A stretch of 64,000 bases of DNA from Bradyrhizobium sp. 138 (GTDB lineage Bacteria; Pseudomonadota; Alphaproteobacteria; Rhizobiales; Xanthobacteraceae): assembly GCF_023074075.1 (NCBI RefSeq), contig NZ_JADPKT010000073.1, forward strand, positions 1 to 64,000, given 5' to 3'. Made by a program: the position numbers and the translations under genes. The notes beneath the pieces were generated by a model that worked only from the letters and a program-made list of their open reading frames with translations, did no database searches and was not told the origin of the DNA. Below are positions 1 through 7,492 of the stretch, one piece after another; the stretch's first letter is position 1, and each line of letters begins with the position of its first letter.

Positions 1-392
1 CGCCTCCGCCGCCCGCACCCGCAGCCCCTGCCCCCGTTCAGGCCGCCGCCGTCGCGCCGCCGGCTCCGGCAGCCGCGCCCACGCGCGATCTCAACTCACC
101 GCTCGGCGTCTGGCTCACCGAGGAGAAGGAAGGCAAGGTCCGCATCGAACAGTGCGGCAGCAATCTGTGCGGCTATTCGGTCGACAGCAAATCGAACCAG
201 AATGGCGAGCAGGTTCTGATCAACATGAAGCCGAGCAAGGACCAGAAATGGTCCGGCCGCATCCTCGATCCGAACTCCGGCTCGACCTATGATTCCACGA
301 TCGCGATGAAGGGCACCGACCGCTTGCGCGTGCAGGGCTGCGCCTTCGGCGGCATGTTCTGCGGTGGGCAGACCTGGACGCGCGTGAACTGA
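1..392 (+). CDS. DUF2147 family secreted protein, C-terminal part
   Basis: The gene enters from the left edge; its reading frame starts at base 3 and ends in TGA at 390-392. The visible part opens with about 27 residues of Pro/Ala-rich linker, followed by a compact domain starting GVWLTEEKEGKVRIEQC and including NLCGYSV. This pattern (a G-x-W start, a C-x4-LCG motif, and paired Cys near the end in GCAFGGMFCGG) fits the DUF2147 family, small secreted or periplasmic beta-rich proteins of unknown function. The signal peptide would lie outside the window. A strong terminator follows 23 bases after the stop, so this is the last gene of its transcript. The family assignment is from motif reading only. 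Confidence 0.75.
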   Translation, partial: PPPPAPAAPAPVQAAAVAPPAPAAAPTRDLNSPLGVWLTEEKEGKVRIEQCGSNLCGYSVDSKSNQNGEQVLINMKPSKDQKWSGRILDPNSGSTYDSTIAMKGTDRLRVQGCAFGGMFCGGQTWTRVN

Positions 393-414
393 GGCCAAAC
401 GTCTTGACCGAGAC

Positions 415-440
415 AAGGGGCCCGTGATCCGGGCCCCTTT
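415..440 (+). terminator. Rho-independent terminator after the DUF2147 gene
   Basis: An 11-base GC-rich stem (AAGGGGCCCG with its complement CGGGCCCCTT, loop TGAT) is followed by a short T run. It sits just downstream of the stop at 392. Confidence 0.8.
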
Positions 441-568
441 GCTTGTTGGTCGCGGCATCGTCGTGACGTGCGCCACCTCACAGAGCCTGCTGCTCGCGTG
501 ACAGCCCTCACATCGCCGGTTCCGCGCCCGTGCCACGTTCCCCGCATGGTCACCCATAGGGGCATGTC

Positions 569-925
569 ATGAACGGCTTTCGCAAAGGACTCTTCGCCAC
601 CCTCATCGCCATCGCCTTCCCGCTCGCGCAGGCTGATGCTGCGACCAGCACTTTCGACGGCACATGGAATGTCCGCATCTCGTCCTCAAGCGAGACCTGC
701 GGCAACGGCGCGACCGTCGCGATCGGCATCAACAACGGGCAGATAGCCTCGAGCAGCACCGCCGTGACGGCGTCCGGCCGCGTGGCGAATGCCGGTGGCA
801 TCAATGTCATCTTGAGCACCGGCATCAAGCGCGCCGTCGGCTTCGGCCGGCTCAGCGGCAGCTCCGGCTCCGGCACCTGGCGCGGCGCGTTGTGCACGGG
901 AACGTGGACGGCAGAGAAGATTTAG
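569..925 (+). CDS. Small secreted protein, paralogue of the gene at 62945
   Basis: A 118-residue protein of unknown function. Residues 1-25 form a signal peptide (MNGFRKGLFATLIAIAFP, cleavage near ADA-AT). The mature part is a Gly/Ser-rich domain that opens with FDGTWNVRI, has single Cys residues in ETCGNG and ALCTGTW, and closes with GTWRGALCTGTW. The same plan (YDGNWHVTI ... SCEPT ... GKWNGASAGIPCSGRW) is seen in the 116-residue protein at 62945, so the two belong to one family. The two Cys could form a disulfide. The gene stands alone: terminator before it, long non-coding stretch after it. The ATG is the only start that gives the signal peptide. Confidence 0.75.
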   Translation: MNGFRKGLFATLIAIAFPLAQADAATSTFDGTWNVRISSSSETCGNGATVAIGINNGQIASSSTAVTASGRVANAGGINVILSTGIKRAVGFGRLSGSSGSGTWRGALCTGTWTAEKI

Positions 926-1310
926 CGATCCTGACCAGCCAAATGAATTCGTGTGTTTTCACATCGTTAGGTGCGCGCTCGTGTGCTTTCGCGTCGGTCC
1001 CCCACTTATAGATTCACGACGCTCGGTTCGCGCGATCGAGAACGTTCTTCACTCACTGGGCCAGACCGCGGTGAGTCGTCTCGCATGGGAACTGACGGGC
1101 TGAACTTCCACTCCAATTCTTTGCGTGCCTGTAAACCAGATCACATCCATCCTCGATTACTCGCTCTAAGGTAGATAACTGGCAAGACGCGTAGAGCTCC
1201 ACTGCACTGGACCTGAGCCAGCGTCGCTTCAGCCCTACAACAAGCATTTGATGTCTTGCTATTTCGTCAAATTTTGCAAACCGCCTAGGCGGCAGCAAGG
1301 AGCAATTGCA
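926..1310. other. Intergenic stretch, no gene seen
   Basis: About 385 bases with lower GC than the surroundings. Short open frames exist on both strands but none has a ribosome binding site or recognisable protein. The only structured element is the 12-base palindrome at 1281-1292, listed separately. Confidence 0.5.
1281..1302 (+). promoter_or_regulatory. Palindrome CCGCCTAGGCGG and strong SD before ATG 1311
   Basis: A perfect 12-base palindrome (1281-1292) lies just upstream of AAGGAG (1297-1302), which is spaced 8 bases from the ATG at 1311. The palindrome could be an operator or a small hairpin; its function is not known. The SD matters because it points at ATG 1311 and not at the ATG (1348) that opens the long haloperoxidase frame. 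Confidence 0.5.
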
Positions 1311-1347
1311 ATGACAGCGACTTCAGCGAAACTTCGTTTGGGTCGAC

Positions 1348-2775
1348 ATGGCGATTGAGTGTATTCGCCGGGATCACACCCAGACGCTCAGCCCTGGCGA
1401 TCAAAGAGGTCCGTTCTTGACCGCGCGTGCCCTTGGCATGGCATTGGCGGCACTCAACGATGCCCATGCGCACGCCTCTAGTGGTTCTCCTCTCCTGAAC
1501 ATCGCCGGCACGCCCGGCCTGAGCGGAGCCAATGCCGAAATCGCCGCGGCCGCGGCCTGCTCGCAGGTCCTGCTCCGAAGATATCCGAGCCAATTTCGTT
1601 TCTTGGATCCGGCCTGGGCACATTGGCTCGAATATTTCGAACTAGGTCAGGCAGGGAGCGCGGCCGAGCACGCCGGACGGAGCTTTGGAGACGCCATCCA
1701 TGCGTTCGGCTCGACCGACATGGCCAACGCTGCTGCGGACCAATACGTCCCTACAGGCGCTCCCTATACTCATGTCGCGGCACCCAACCAGCCAATGCAG
1801 CACTACTCCGGGGGCAAATGGGGCGACGCAACACCTTTGCTTGCGACCCGGGTCATGAATTTCCCACCACCTCCAGGGCGCATTTCCGCCACCGTGGTGA
1901 ACCACACGGCTCACTATGCTGCCGACTTTGCAAAGGTCGTCGACAAGGGAGTCTTCCAGCGCACGGCGGGTACGCGCAGCCTGCAGGAGGAGGTCACCGG
2001 AATCGCATGGGGCTATGACGGTCCTCCAGAAATCGGTACGCCGCCCCGGCTTTATCTTCAGGTCGTTCTCGCCGCACTTGACGCCATCGAAGCGCGGACG
2101 CCGGGCAAGCTGAGCACGGCGGAAGAATTGACCATCGTTGCCGGTGTTGGCATTGCCATGGCTGATGCCGGTATCGACGCTTGGTACTACAAATATGCTC
2201 CAACGCATATGATGTGGCGACCAATCGCCGGTATTCAGAAAGCTGAGGCGGGAAATGGGACTGCGATCCCGGGCTGGTTGCCGCTCGGGCGGCCGGATAC
2301 CAACGGCAACGGCGTCGCTTTGACGCCCGACTTCCCAGCCTATCCGTCAGGACATGCCACCTTTGGTGCAGCCGCTTTTCAGCTGTTGCGGTTGTTCTTC
2401 GTCCAGAAGGGCGTCACCTCGTTCCATCCCAATGGCGTCGACAAATTCAGGCTGGATTTCGTCTCCGACGAATTCAATGGCCGCAACGTCGATCCCCGGA
2501 CCATGCTGCCTCGTGATCACGTCACGCTGAGTTACGACAGCCTGTGGCAGGCGATTGCCGCTAACTCGATCAGTCGCGTCTATCTTGGTGTTCACTGGCA
2601 GTTTGATGGTATCACCAGGCGCAACGCGGCAGGTACCGATGACGAGTTTGGAATTCCAACACCCGATAGACTCGGACATACCGGCGGCGTTTGGCTCGGC
2701 GCGCAAATAGCCAACCAGATCGCACCGAAGCTCGGTATCCAGCCAGCGACGATCGCCGCATCGAAAATCAATTGA
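1348..2775 (+). CDS. Vanadium haloperoxidase / PAP2-like protein, 5' end probably frameshifted
   Basis: The 475-residue frame belongs to the vanadium-dependent haloperoxidase/acid phosphatase superfamily. It has the vanadate-binding signatures WRP near residue 290, PSGHATFG near 330, and SRVYLGVHWQFD near 410. The spacing from the expected Lys to WRP (KYAPTHMMWRP) is two residues longer than the classic K-x6-RP. No signal peptide is visible. The start is doubtful. ATG 1348 has no SD, and the same frame upstream of it reads NFVWVD, which still looks like protein. ATG 1311 has a perfect SD (AAGGAG, 8-base spacing) but its frame stops after MTATSAKLRLGRHGD. Removing one T from the TTT at 1337-1339 would fuse them as MTATSAKLRWVDMAIEC. 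Either the gene is a recent 5'-frameshift pseudogene, there is a base error, or translation begins weakly at 1348. It lies alone, with the next gene convergent. Confidence 0.8.
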   Translation: MAIECIRRDHTQTLSPGDQRGPFLTARALGMALAALNDAHAHASSGSPLLNIAGTPGLSGANAEIAAAAACSQVLLRRYPSQFRFLDPAWAHWLEYFELGQAGSAAEHAGRSFGDAIHAFGSTDMANAAADQYVPTGAPYTHVAAPNQPMQHYSGGKWGDATPLLATRVMNFPPPPGRISATVVNHTAHYAADFAKVVDKGVFQRTAGTRSLQEEVTGIAWGYDGPPEIGTPPRLYLQVVLAALDAIEARTPGKLSTAEELTIVAGVGIAMADAGIDAWYYKYAPTHMMWRPIAGIQKAEAGNGTAIPGWLPLGRPDTNGNGVALTPDFPAYPSGHATFGAAAFQLLRLFFVQKGVTSFHPNGVDKFRLDFVSDEFNGRNVDPRTMLPRDHVTLSYDSLWQAIAANSISRVYLGVHWQFDGITRRNAAGTDDEFGIPTPDRLGHTGGVWLGAQIANQIAPKLGIQPATIAASKIN

Positions 2776-2930
2776 CGCGAGTGCGCTCGTAGCCCGCCTG
2801 GGGCCGCGAGCGCTCTTCGTCATGAGCTCCACGACGCGGTACACCGCAGAGCCGATTCTCGACTCGCCAGTCTTGTGCCCCGGATCAGCAACGCACCACT
2901 GCACGTTGCATTATATCCGGAGCAGGAGAG

Positions 2931-3335
2931 CTAGCCCAACGCCGCGCCATACTCCGCGTCAGTGACCGGCTCCAGCCAGGTCGAGTAGACGCCGTCGAGC
3001 GCTTCCTGCATGGCGATGTGGCACATGCCGTTGGTCGGCGATGCCCCGTGCCAGTGCAATTCGCCCGGCGGAATCCAGACGGTGTCGCCAGGACGGATCT
3101 CCCTGACAGGGCCGCCCTTGGTCTGCACCCGCCCGACGCCGGAGATGACGTAGAGCGTCTGCCCGAGCGGATGGTGATGCCAGTTGGTGCGAGCGCCCGG
3201 CTCGAAGGCAACGCGCGAGCAGTTCAGCCGTGCCGGCGCGGGCGCCATGATGACGGGGTCCTGCCACACGGTGCCGGTGAAGTTTTCCTTGGGCGCGCGG
3301 CGGGTCGGCCGCGTGCCTGCAACGGTGATCTCCAT
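2931..3335 (-). CDS. Cupin protein, (R)-mandelonitrile lyase-like
   Basis: A 134-residue single-domain cupin. Motif 1 is WHHHPLGQTLYVISG, with Gln in the place usually held by Glu; motif 2 is GDTVWIPPGELHWHG. The arrangement H-x-H-P-L-G-Q ... H, with an N-terminal FTGTVWQDP and FEPGARTNWH, matches the small Mn-binding bacterial hydroxynitrile lyase-type cupins and their relatives annotated near carboxymuconolactone decarboxylases. In the characterised members the two His, the Gln and the later His bind the metal; all four are here. The true substrate cannot be told from sequence. An SD (AGGAG) lies 10 bases before the ATG. It follows the RraA-family gene by 16 bases on the same strand, so the two are likely co-transcribed. 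Confidence 0.8.
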   Translation of the reverse strand: MEITVAGTRPTRRAPKENFTGTVWQDPVIMAPAPARLNCSRVAFEPGARTNWHHHPLGQTLYVISGVGRVQTKGGPVREIRPGDTVWIPPGELHWHGASPTNGMCHIAMQEALDGVYSTWLEPVTDAEYGAALG

Positions 3336-3351
3336 GGGGTCCTCGCTCCTG

Positions 3352-4050
3352 TTACTTCTTGCTGGCGGCGTAGCGCGCCTTGGTCTCGGCGTTCATCGGA
3401 TAGAGGCCCGGCAGCACCGCGCCGTTGTTCACCTCGTTGACGATCCAGGCTTCCATGCGCTCCTGTTCGACGCCCTCGTGGAGCACGTGATCGAGCATCG
3501 CCTGCGGGATCAGCACGCAGCCGTCCTGGTCGGCGACCACGATGTCGTTCGGAAACACGGCAACCCCGCCGCAGCCGATCGGCTCGCCCCAGCCGACGAA
3601 GGTGAGGCCGGCAACGGACGGCGGCGCGGCATAGCCGTCGCACCACACCGGAAGATTGGTGCCGAGCACGCCTTCGACGTCACGGACGACGCCGTCGGTG
3701 ACGAGCGCGGTGACGCCGCGCTTCATCATGCGGGCGCAGAGAATATCGCCGAAGATGCCGGCATCGGTGATGCCCATGGCATCGACCACGGCGATGCATC
3801 CCTCCGGCATCGCCTCGATCGCGGTGCGGGTCGAGATCGGCGACGACCAGGATTCCGGTGTCGCCAGATCCTCGCGCGCCGGCACGAAGCGCAGCGTGAA
3901 GGCCGGTCCCACCAGGCGCGGCAAGCCCGGGCGCAGCGGCCGCGCACCCCGCATCCAAACATTGCGCAGGCCCTTCTTGAGCAGGACCGTGGTGATGGTG
4001 GCGGTGGTGATGCCGGCGAGGGTCTTGCGGGCTTCGGGGGACAGCGACAT
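3352..4050 (-). CDS. RraA family protein (HMG/CHA aldolase-like)
   Basis: About 232 residues from the chosen start, MSLSPEARKTLAGITTATIT. The frame runs upstream to 4104, but the typical family N-terminus begins at this Met. The fold is that of RraA and class II 4-hydroxy-4-methyl-2-oxoglutarate aldolases, with the characteristic VTDGVVRDVEGV segment (Gly, Arg and Asp of the pyruvate/metal site) around residue 125. Such proteins are commonly labelled ribonuclease E inhibitors but many are aldolases or decarboxylases of 2-oxo acids. It sits upstream of the cupin gene in what looks like a two-gene operon and is divergent from the 5-oxoprolinase genes. A 2-oxo acid catabolic role is an inference from family and neighbour. 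Confidence 0.8.
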   Translation of the reverse strand: MSLSPEARKTLAGITTATITTVLLKKGLRNVWMRGARPLRPGLPRLVGPAFTLRFVPAREDLATPESWSSPISTRTAIEAMPEGCIAVVDAMGITDAGIFGDILCARMMKRGVTALVTDGVVRDVEGVLGTNLPVWCDGYAAPPSVAGLTFVGWGEPIGCGGVAVFPNDIVVADQDGCVLIPQAMLDHVLHEGVEQERMEAWIVNEVNNGAVLPGLYPMNAETKARYAASKK

Positions 4051-4308
4051 GGACGACAACGAGCTCCGAGGTGCGGGAAGGAACGCGCGCATCTTGCGAG
4101 CCACAGCTCTTGCGTCAAGGCCTTAGAGACCACCAATAACGCAGGGCGGCTGAGCCGTTATGCGACGCGATAACAAGGTCTTATCGTGCCCCCTTGCATT
4201 AATTCATTGGACTTGCGGGCGCATTTACGCGAAGCAGGACGAAGCGGAACTCTCACGTTGGGGGCCGCATTCCTCCGAAGCCCGATTTCGACAGCTCTTC
4301 GACAGCTC

Positions 4309-5040
4309 ATGGCCGCGACGCTTCCCCCGCCCCGCCTTCTGCCCAGTGGCGACAGCGCCGTCACGGTCGAGTTCAGCCGCACCATCGATGACGACGCCAA
4401 CCAGCGCGTGCTGGCGCTGGACAAGGCGCTCGCGGCAAGCCCCATCGACGGCATCACCGAGACCGTGCCTACCTATCGGTCGCTGCTGGTGCATTACGAT
4501 CCCGGCACGATCGGCTTCGACGCGCTCGGCGAGAAGCTGCTCTCCCTCGCCAGCCAACCGCTGCCGCCCGCGACGAAGGCACGCCGCTGGCGCATTCCCG
4601 TCGCCTATGGCGGTGAGCACGGCATTGATCTCGAGGATGTCGCCAAGGCGCTGAACACGACGCCCGACGACATCGTCGCCCGGCATGTCGGCGGCGACTA
4701 CAAGGTCGCCATGATCGGCTTCACGCCGGGCTGGTCCTATCTCAGCGGCCTCGACAAATCCCTGCACATGTCGCGGCGGCAAAATCCGCGGCTGCTGACG
4801 CCCGCGGGCACAATCTCGATCGGCGGCATCCAGGCCGGGATCCAGTGCCTCGCCGCGCCGAGCGGCTGGCACCTGCTCGGCCGCACGCCTGTCAGAACCT
4901 ATCAGCTCCACCGCAGCCCGACCTTCCTCACCGAGCCCGGTGATCGCGTGACGTTCTTCGCCATCGACCACAAGACGTTCGACGAATTGGACCGCGCGGC
5001 GGAAGCCGGCGAGATCATCGCCGAGCAGGTGGACGCATGA
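4309..5040 (+). CDS. pxpB: 5-oxoprolinase subunit PxpB (KipI family)
   Basis: 243 residues from MAATLPPPRLLPSGDSAV; the frame is open further upstream but homology to the family starts here (PRLLPSGDSAVTVEF). Other family features are PVAYGGEHGIDLEDVA and the long GTISIGGIQAG segment. PxpB works with PxpA and PxpC to hydrolyse 5-oxoproline to glutamate with ATP, in the cytoplasm. The family was formerly called KipI or allophanate hydrolase subunit 1, but the linked pxpC and pxpA genes support the oxoprolinase role. The stop overlaps the next start as ATGA, so pxpB and pxpC are translationally coupled. Confidence 0.9.
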   Translation: MAATLPPPRLLPSGDSAVTVEFSRTIDDDANQRVLALDKALAASPIDGITETVPTYRSLLVHYDPGTIGFDALGEKLLSLASQPLPPATKARRWRIPVAYGGEHGIDLEDVAKALNTTPDDIVARHVGGDYKVAMIGFTPGWSYLSGLDKSLHMSRRQNPRLLTPAGTISIGGIQAGIQCLAAPSGWHLLGRTPVRTYQLHRSPTFLTEPGDRVTFFAIDHKTFDELDRAAEAGEIIAEQVDA

Positions 5041-6074
5041 GCCGGCTCGTCGTCGCCAGCATCGGCCCTGCAAGCTCCGTCCAGGATGGCGGGCGCCTCG
5101 GCGCGCAGCGCTACGGCCTGACGGTCAGCGGGGCGATGGACCGGGTATCCTTGGCCGCGGCGAATACGCTGGTCGGCAACGCGCCTTTCGCGGCCGCTGT
5201 CGAGATCGGGCCGTTCGGCGCCTCCTTCACCGCGCGTGACGGCGCCGTGCGCGTCGCGATTGCAGGCGCGCCGCGCAATGCGGACGTCGCCGGAAGTCCG
5301 CTCGCCTTGGACTCGTCGGTGACGCTGAAGGACGGCGAGACGCTGACGCTGGGCTTTGCCCGCGGCGGCGCCTTCACTTATCTGGCGATCGAAGGCGCCA
5401 TCAAGGGCGAGAAGGTGTTCGGCAGTCTCGCAGTCAATGCCCGCGCGGGGCTCGGCAGCCCCTACCCGCGCACGCTCCAGGCCGGCGACGAGTTCAGCGT
5501 CGATACCGCGAGCGGCGTGGCGGAGTTGCGGATCGAACTGCCGAAGCCCGCAAGCGGCCCGATCCGCGTCGTGCTGGGACCGCAGGACGACGAGTTCGAC
5601 GACGCCAACAAGGCGCTGTTCCTGGACAGCGAGTGGAAGATCTCGGCGACGTCCGATCGCATGGGCTATCGGCTCGAGGGCCCCGCCATCAAGCATCTCC
5701 ACGGCCACAACATCGTCTCCGACGGCACCGTCAACGGCAGCATCCAGGTGCCCGGCAACGGCGCGCCGATCGCGCTGATGATGGACCGCGGCACCTCCGG
5801 CGGCTATCCGAAGATCGCAACCATCATCACGGCCGATGTCGGCCGCCTCGCCCAGACTTCGGCAGGAACGGCGTTCCGCTTCAAGGCCGTCAGCATGGCC
5901 GAGGCCCAGGACGAGGCCCGCAAATTCGCGCAATTGATCCGGACCCTGCCCGATCGCCTGCGTTCTGCAGACACCGTCGCACTCAACATCGAAGCGCTTA
6001 GCGATGCCAACGTCGCGGGCTATGCCGTGAGCGCCGTCGATGCCGGCACCTGGCAGGTCACCGCGGAGCCTTAA
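5037..6074 (+). CDS. pxpC: 5-oxoprolinase subunit PxpC (KipA / biotin-dependent carboxyltransferase family)
   Basis: 345 residues, opening SRLVVASIGPASSVQDGGR followed by GAQRYGLTVSGAMDR. It also has the family's late segment DRMGYRLEGPAI and IVSDGTVNGSIQVPGNG. Together with PxpB it forms the part of the 5-oxoprolinase complex thought to activate the substrate with ATP. It overlaps pxpB by 4 bases, and pxpA begins 34 bases after its stop, so the three form one operon. Length is normal for the family. Confidence 0.9.
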   Translation: MSRLVVASIGPASSVQDGGRLGAQRYGLTVSGAMDRVSLAAANTLVGNAPFAAAVEIGPFGASFTARDGAVRVAIAGAPRNADVAGSPLALDSSVTLKDGETLTLGFARGGAFTYLAIEGAIKGEKVFGSLAVNARAGLGSPYPRTLQAGDEFSVDTASGVAELRIELPKPASGPIRVVLGPQDDEFDDANKALFLDSEWKISATSDRMGYRLEGPAIKHLHGHNIVSDGTVNGSIQVPGNGAPIALMMDRGTSGGYPKIATIITADVGRLAQTSAGTAFRFKAVSMAEAQDEARKFAQLIRTLPDRLRSADTVALNIEALSDANVAGYAVSAVDAGTWQVTAEP

Positions 6075-6108
6075 ACGCAACAACAAGACCCAGAGGCGGA
6101 GAGCACCC

Positions 6109-6879
6109 ATGAAGACAGTCGACCTCAATTGCGACCTCGGCGAAGGTTTTGGCGCGTGGGAAATGGGCAACGACGCCGCGATGATCGAGCTGGCGAGTTC
6201 GGTCAACGTCGCCTGCGGCTTCCATGCCGGCGACCCCGACATCATGCGCCGGACGGTGGAACTGGCGAAGGCGCGCGGCGTCTCGGTCGGCGCCCATCCT
6301 GGATATCGCGACCTGCACGGCTTCGGCCGGCATCCGATCGCGGGGCTGAAGGCGTCCGAGATCGAAAACCTCGTCGCATATCAGATCGGCGCGCTGCAGG
6401 CGATCGCGACGGCCGCGGGCCACAAGGTGACGCATGTGAAGGCGCATGGCGCGCTCTCCAATGTCGCGTGCGAGGACGACATGACGGCGAAGGCAATCGC
6501 CGCCGGCATCAAAGCGGTCGATCCCGGCCTGATCTTCGTCGTGCTCGCCAATTCGAAGCTGGTGAAGGCCGGCGAAGCCGCCAAACTGCCGATGGTGCAC
6601 GAGGTGTTCGCCGACCGCGCCTATGAGGACGACGGCAATCTCGTCTCGCGCAAGAAGCCCGGCGCGGTGCTGCATGATGCCAAGGTGATCGCCGATCGCG
6701 TGGTGCGGATGGTGCAAGATGGCGCGGTGGTGTCGGTCACCGGCAAGGTGATTAAGATGCGCACGGATACGGTGTGTATCCATGGCGATACGCCCGGCGC
6801 GGTCGACATCGCGCGGACTTTGCGTCAGGCACTGAAGGCTGCGGGGATCGAGGTCGCGCCATTCAAACGCGGGGCGTGA
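6109..6879 (+). CDS. pxpA: 5-oxoprolinase subunit PxpA (LamB/YcsF family)
   Basis: 256 residues from MKTVDLNCDLGEGFGAWEMG, the typical LamB/YcsF start, preceded by a GGCGGAGAG ribosome binding site. Conserved segments are VNVACGFHAGDPDIMRRT, GAHPGYRDLHGFGR and HVKAHGALSNVA, and the C-terminal VCIHGDTPGAVDIA. PxpA carries the metal-binding TIM-barrel-like catalytic part of prokaryotic 5-oxoprolinase. It is the last gene of the pxpB-pxpC-pxpA operon. A palindromic repeat 16 bases after the stop may help end the transcript. Confidence 0.92.
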   Translation: MKTVDLNCDLGEGFGAWEMGNDAAMIELASSVNVACGFHAGDPDIMRRTVELAKARGVSVGAHPGYRDLHGFGRHPIAGLKASEIENLVAYQIGALQAIATAAGHKVTHVKAHGALSNVACEDDMTAKAIAAGIKAVDPGLIFVVLANSKLVKAGEAAKLPMVHEVFADRAYEDDGNLVSRKKPGAVLHDAKVIADRVVRMVQDGAVVSVTGKVIKMRTDTVCIHGDTPGAVDIARTLRQALKAAGIEVAPFKRGA

Positions 6880-6894
6880 GAAACGCTCGGTGCC

Positions 6895-6983
6895 GTAGGG
6901 TGGGCAAAGGCGCAACGCGCCGTGCCCACCATCTCGTCATGATTGAGACAGGTGGTGGGCACGCTTCGCTTTGCCCACCCTAC
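6895..6983. repeat. Palindromic repeat, type A (GTAGGGTGGGCAAAG), copy 1
   Basis: An 89-base element with long inverted arms, GTAGGGTGGGCAAAG ... CTTTGCCCACCCTAC, and an inner pair GTGCCCACCA / TGGTGGGCAC around a loop with TCATGATTGAGACA. It lies between pxpA and the small gene at 6991-7143. The copy at 7349 is its reverse complement including the loop. Confidence 0.85.
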
Positions 6984-6990
6984 GAGATCA

Positions 6991-7143
6991 TCAGAACGGA
7001 TGCACCGACAGCGTGCCAAACACGATGGCCGCAATAACCGCAAACGCGCTGTAGAGCGCCAGATGATGGGCGCTTGCCCGGGTCTGTCGCGAGAGCGAGC
7101 GCGCGTAAAAGTGCAGTCTGGCTTCCGCCGATAGTTCGCGCAT
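6991..7143 (-). CDS. Small membrane protein, 50 residues
   Basis: A short gene starting MRELSAEARLHFYARSLSRQ and ending TLSVHPF. The first half is basic and amphipathic; residues about 27-45 (LALYSAFAVIAAIVFGTL) form one transmembrane helix. An ideal SD (TTGGAG) lies 7 bases before the ATG at 7141-7143. Function unknown. It sits between two inverted copies of the type A repeat, whose near copy ends 7 bases past its stop. The good SD and the coherent helix-plus-membrane layout make it a real gene despite its size. Confidence 0.65.
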   Translation of the reverse strand: MRELSAEARLHFYARSLSRQTRASAHHLALYSAFAVIAAIVFGTLSVHPF

Positions 7144-7348
7144 GGTCGATCTCCAACGCCCCATTTGCGGGATTATGAGGGATCAACCAGGGCGGGTGGC
7201 AAGACGGCGGTGAAAATAGCGATGCGCCTCCTTCGAAGTGGCGGCATCGCAGATGTAATTTCTCCCGGGGTCCAGGTTCCGAGAATCTTATTCGTTCAAA
7301 TCCGAGCCAGTTGGAACCGGCTCGGATGACACCGGAATGACAACTCTC

Positions 7349-7442
7349 GTAGGTGGGCAAAGCGAAGCGTGCCCACCACCTGTCTCAATCATGACGAGAT
7401 GGTGGGCACGGCGCGCGAAGGGCGCGCCTTTGCCCACCCTAC
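7349..7442. repeat. Palindromic repeat, type A, copy 2 (inverted relative to copy 1)
   Basis: A 94-base element reading GTAGGTGGGCAAAGCGAAGC ... TTTGCCCACCCTAC. Over nearly its whole length, loop included (CTGTCTCAATCATGACGAG), it is the reverse complement of the repeat at 6895-6983. It lies downstream of the flavoprotein gene stop and may serve as its transcript end. Confidence 0.85.
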
Positions 7443-7492
7443 AGCACCGAGCTAATCGAAATGGGTTTCCTGCCCCTGATCCGCATCGCGCC

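Noticed and set aside
96..557. Long minus-strand frame across the DUF2147 gene
   Set aside because: Shadow of the coding strand in GC-rich DNA. The plus-strand protein has recognisable motifs and a terminator at its end.
1053..1298. Minus-strand frame of 81 codons upstream of the haloperoxidase gene
   Set aside because: No SD, no recognised family, and it covers the palindrome and SD of the plus-strand gene.
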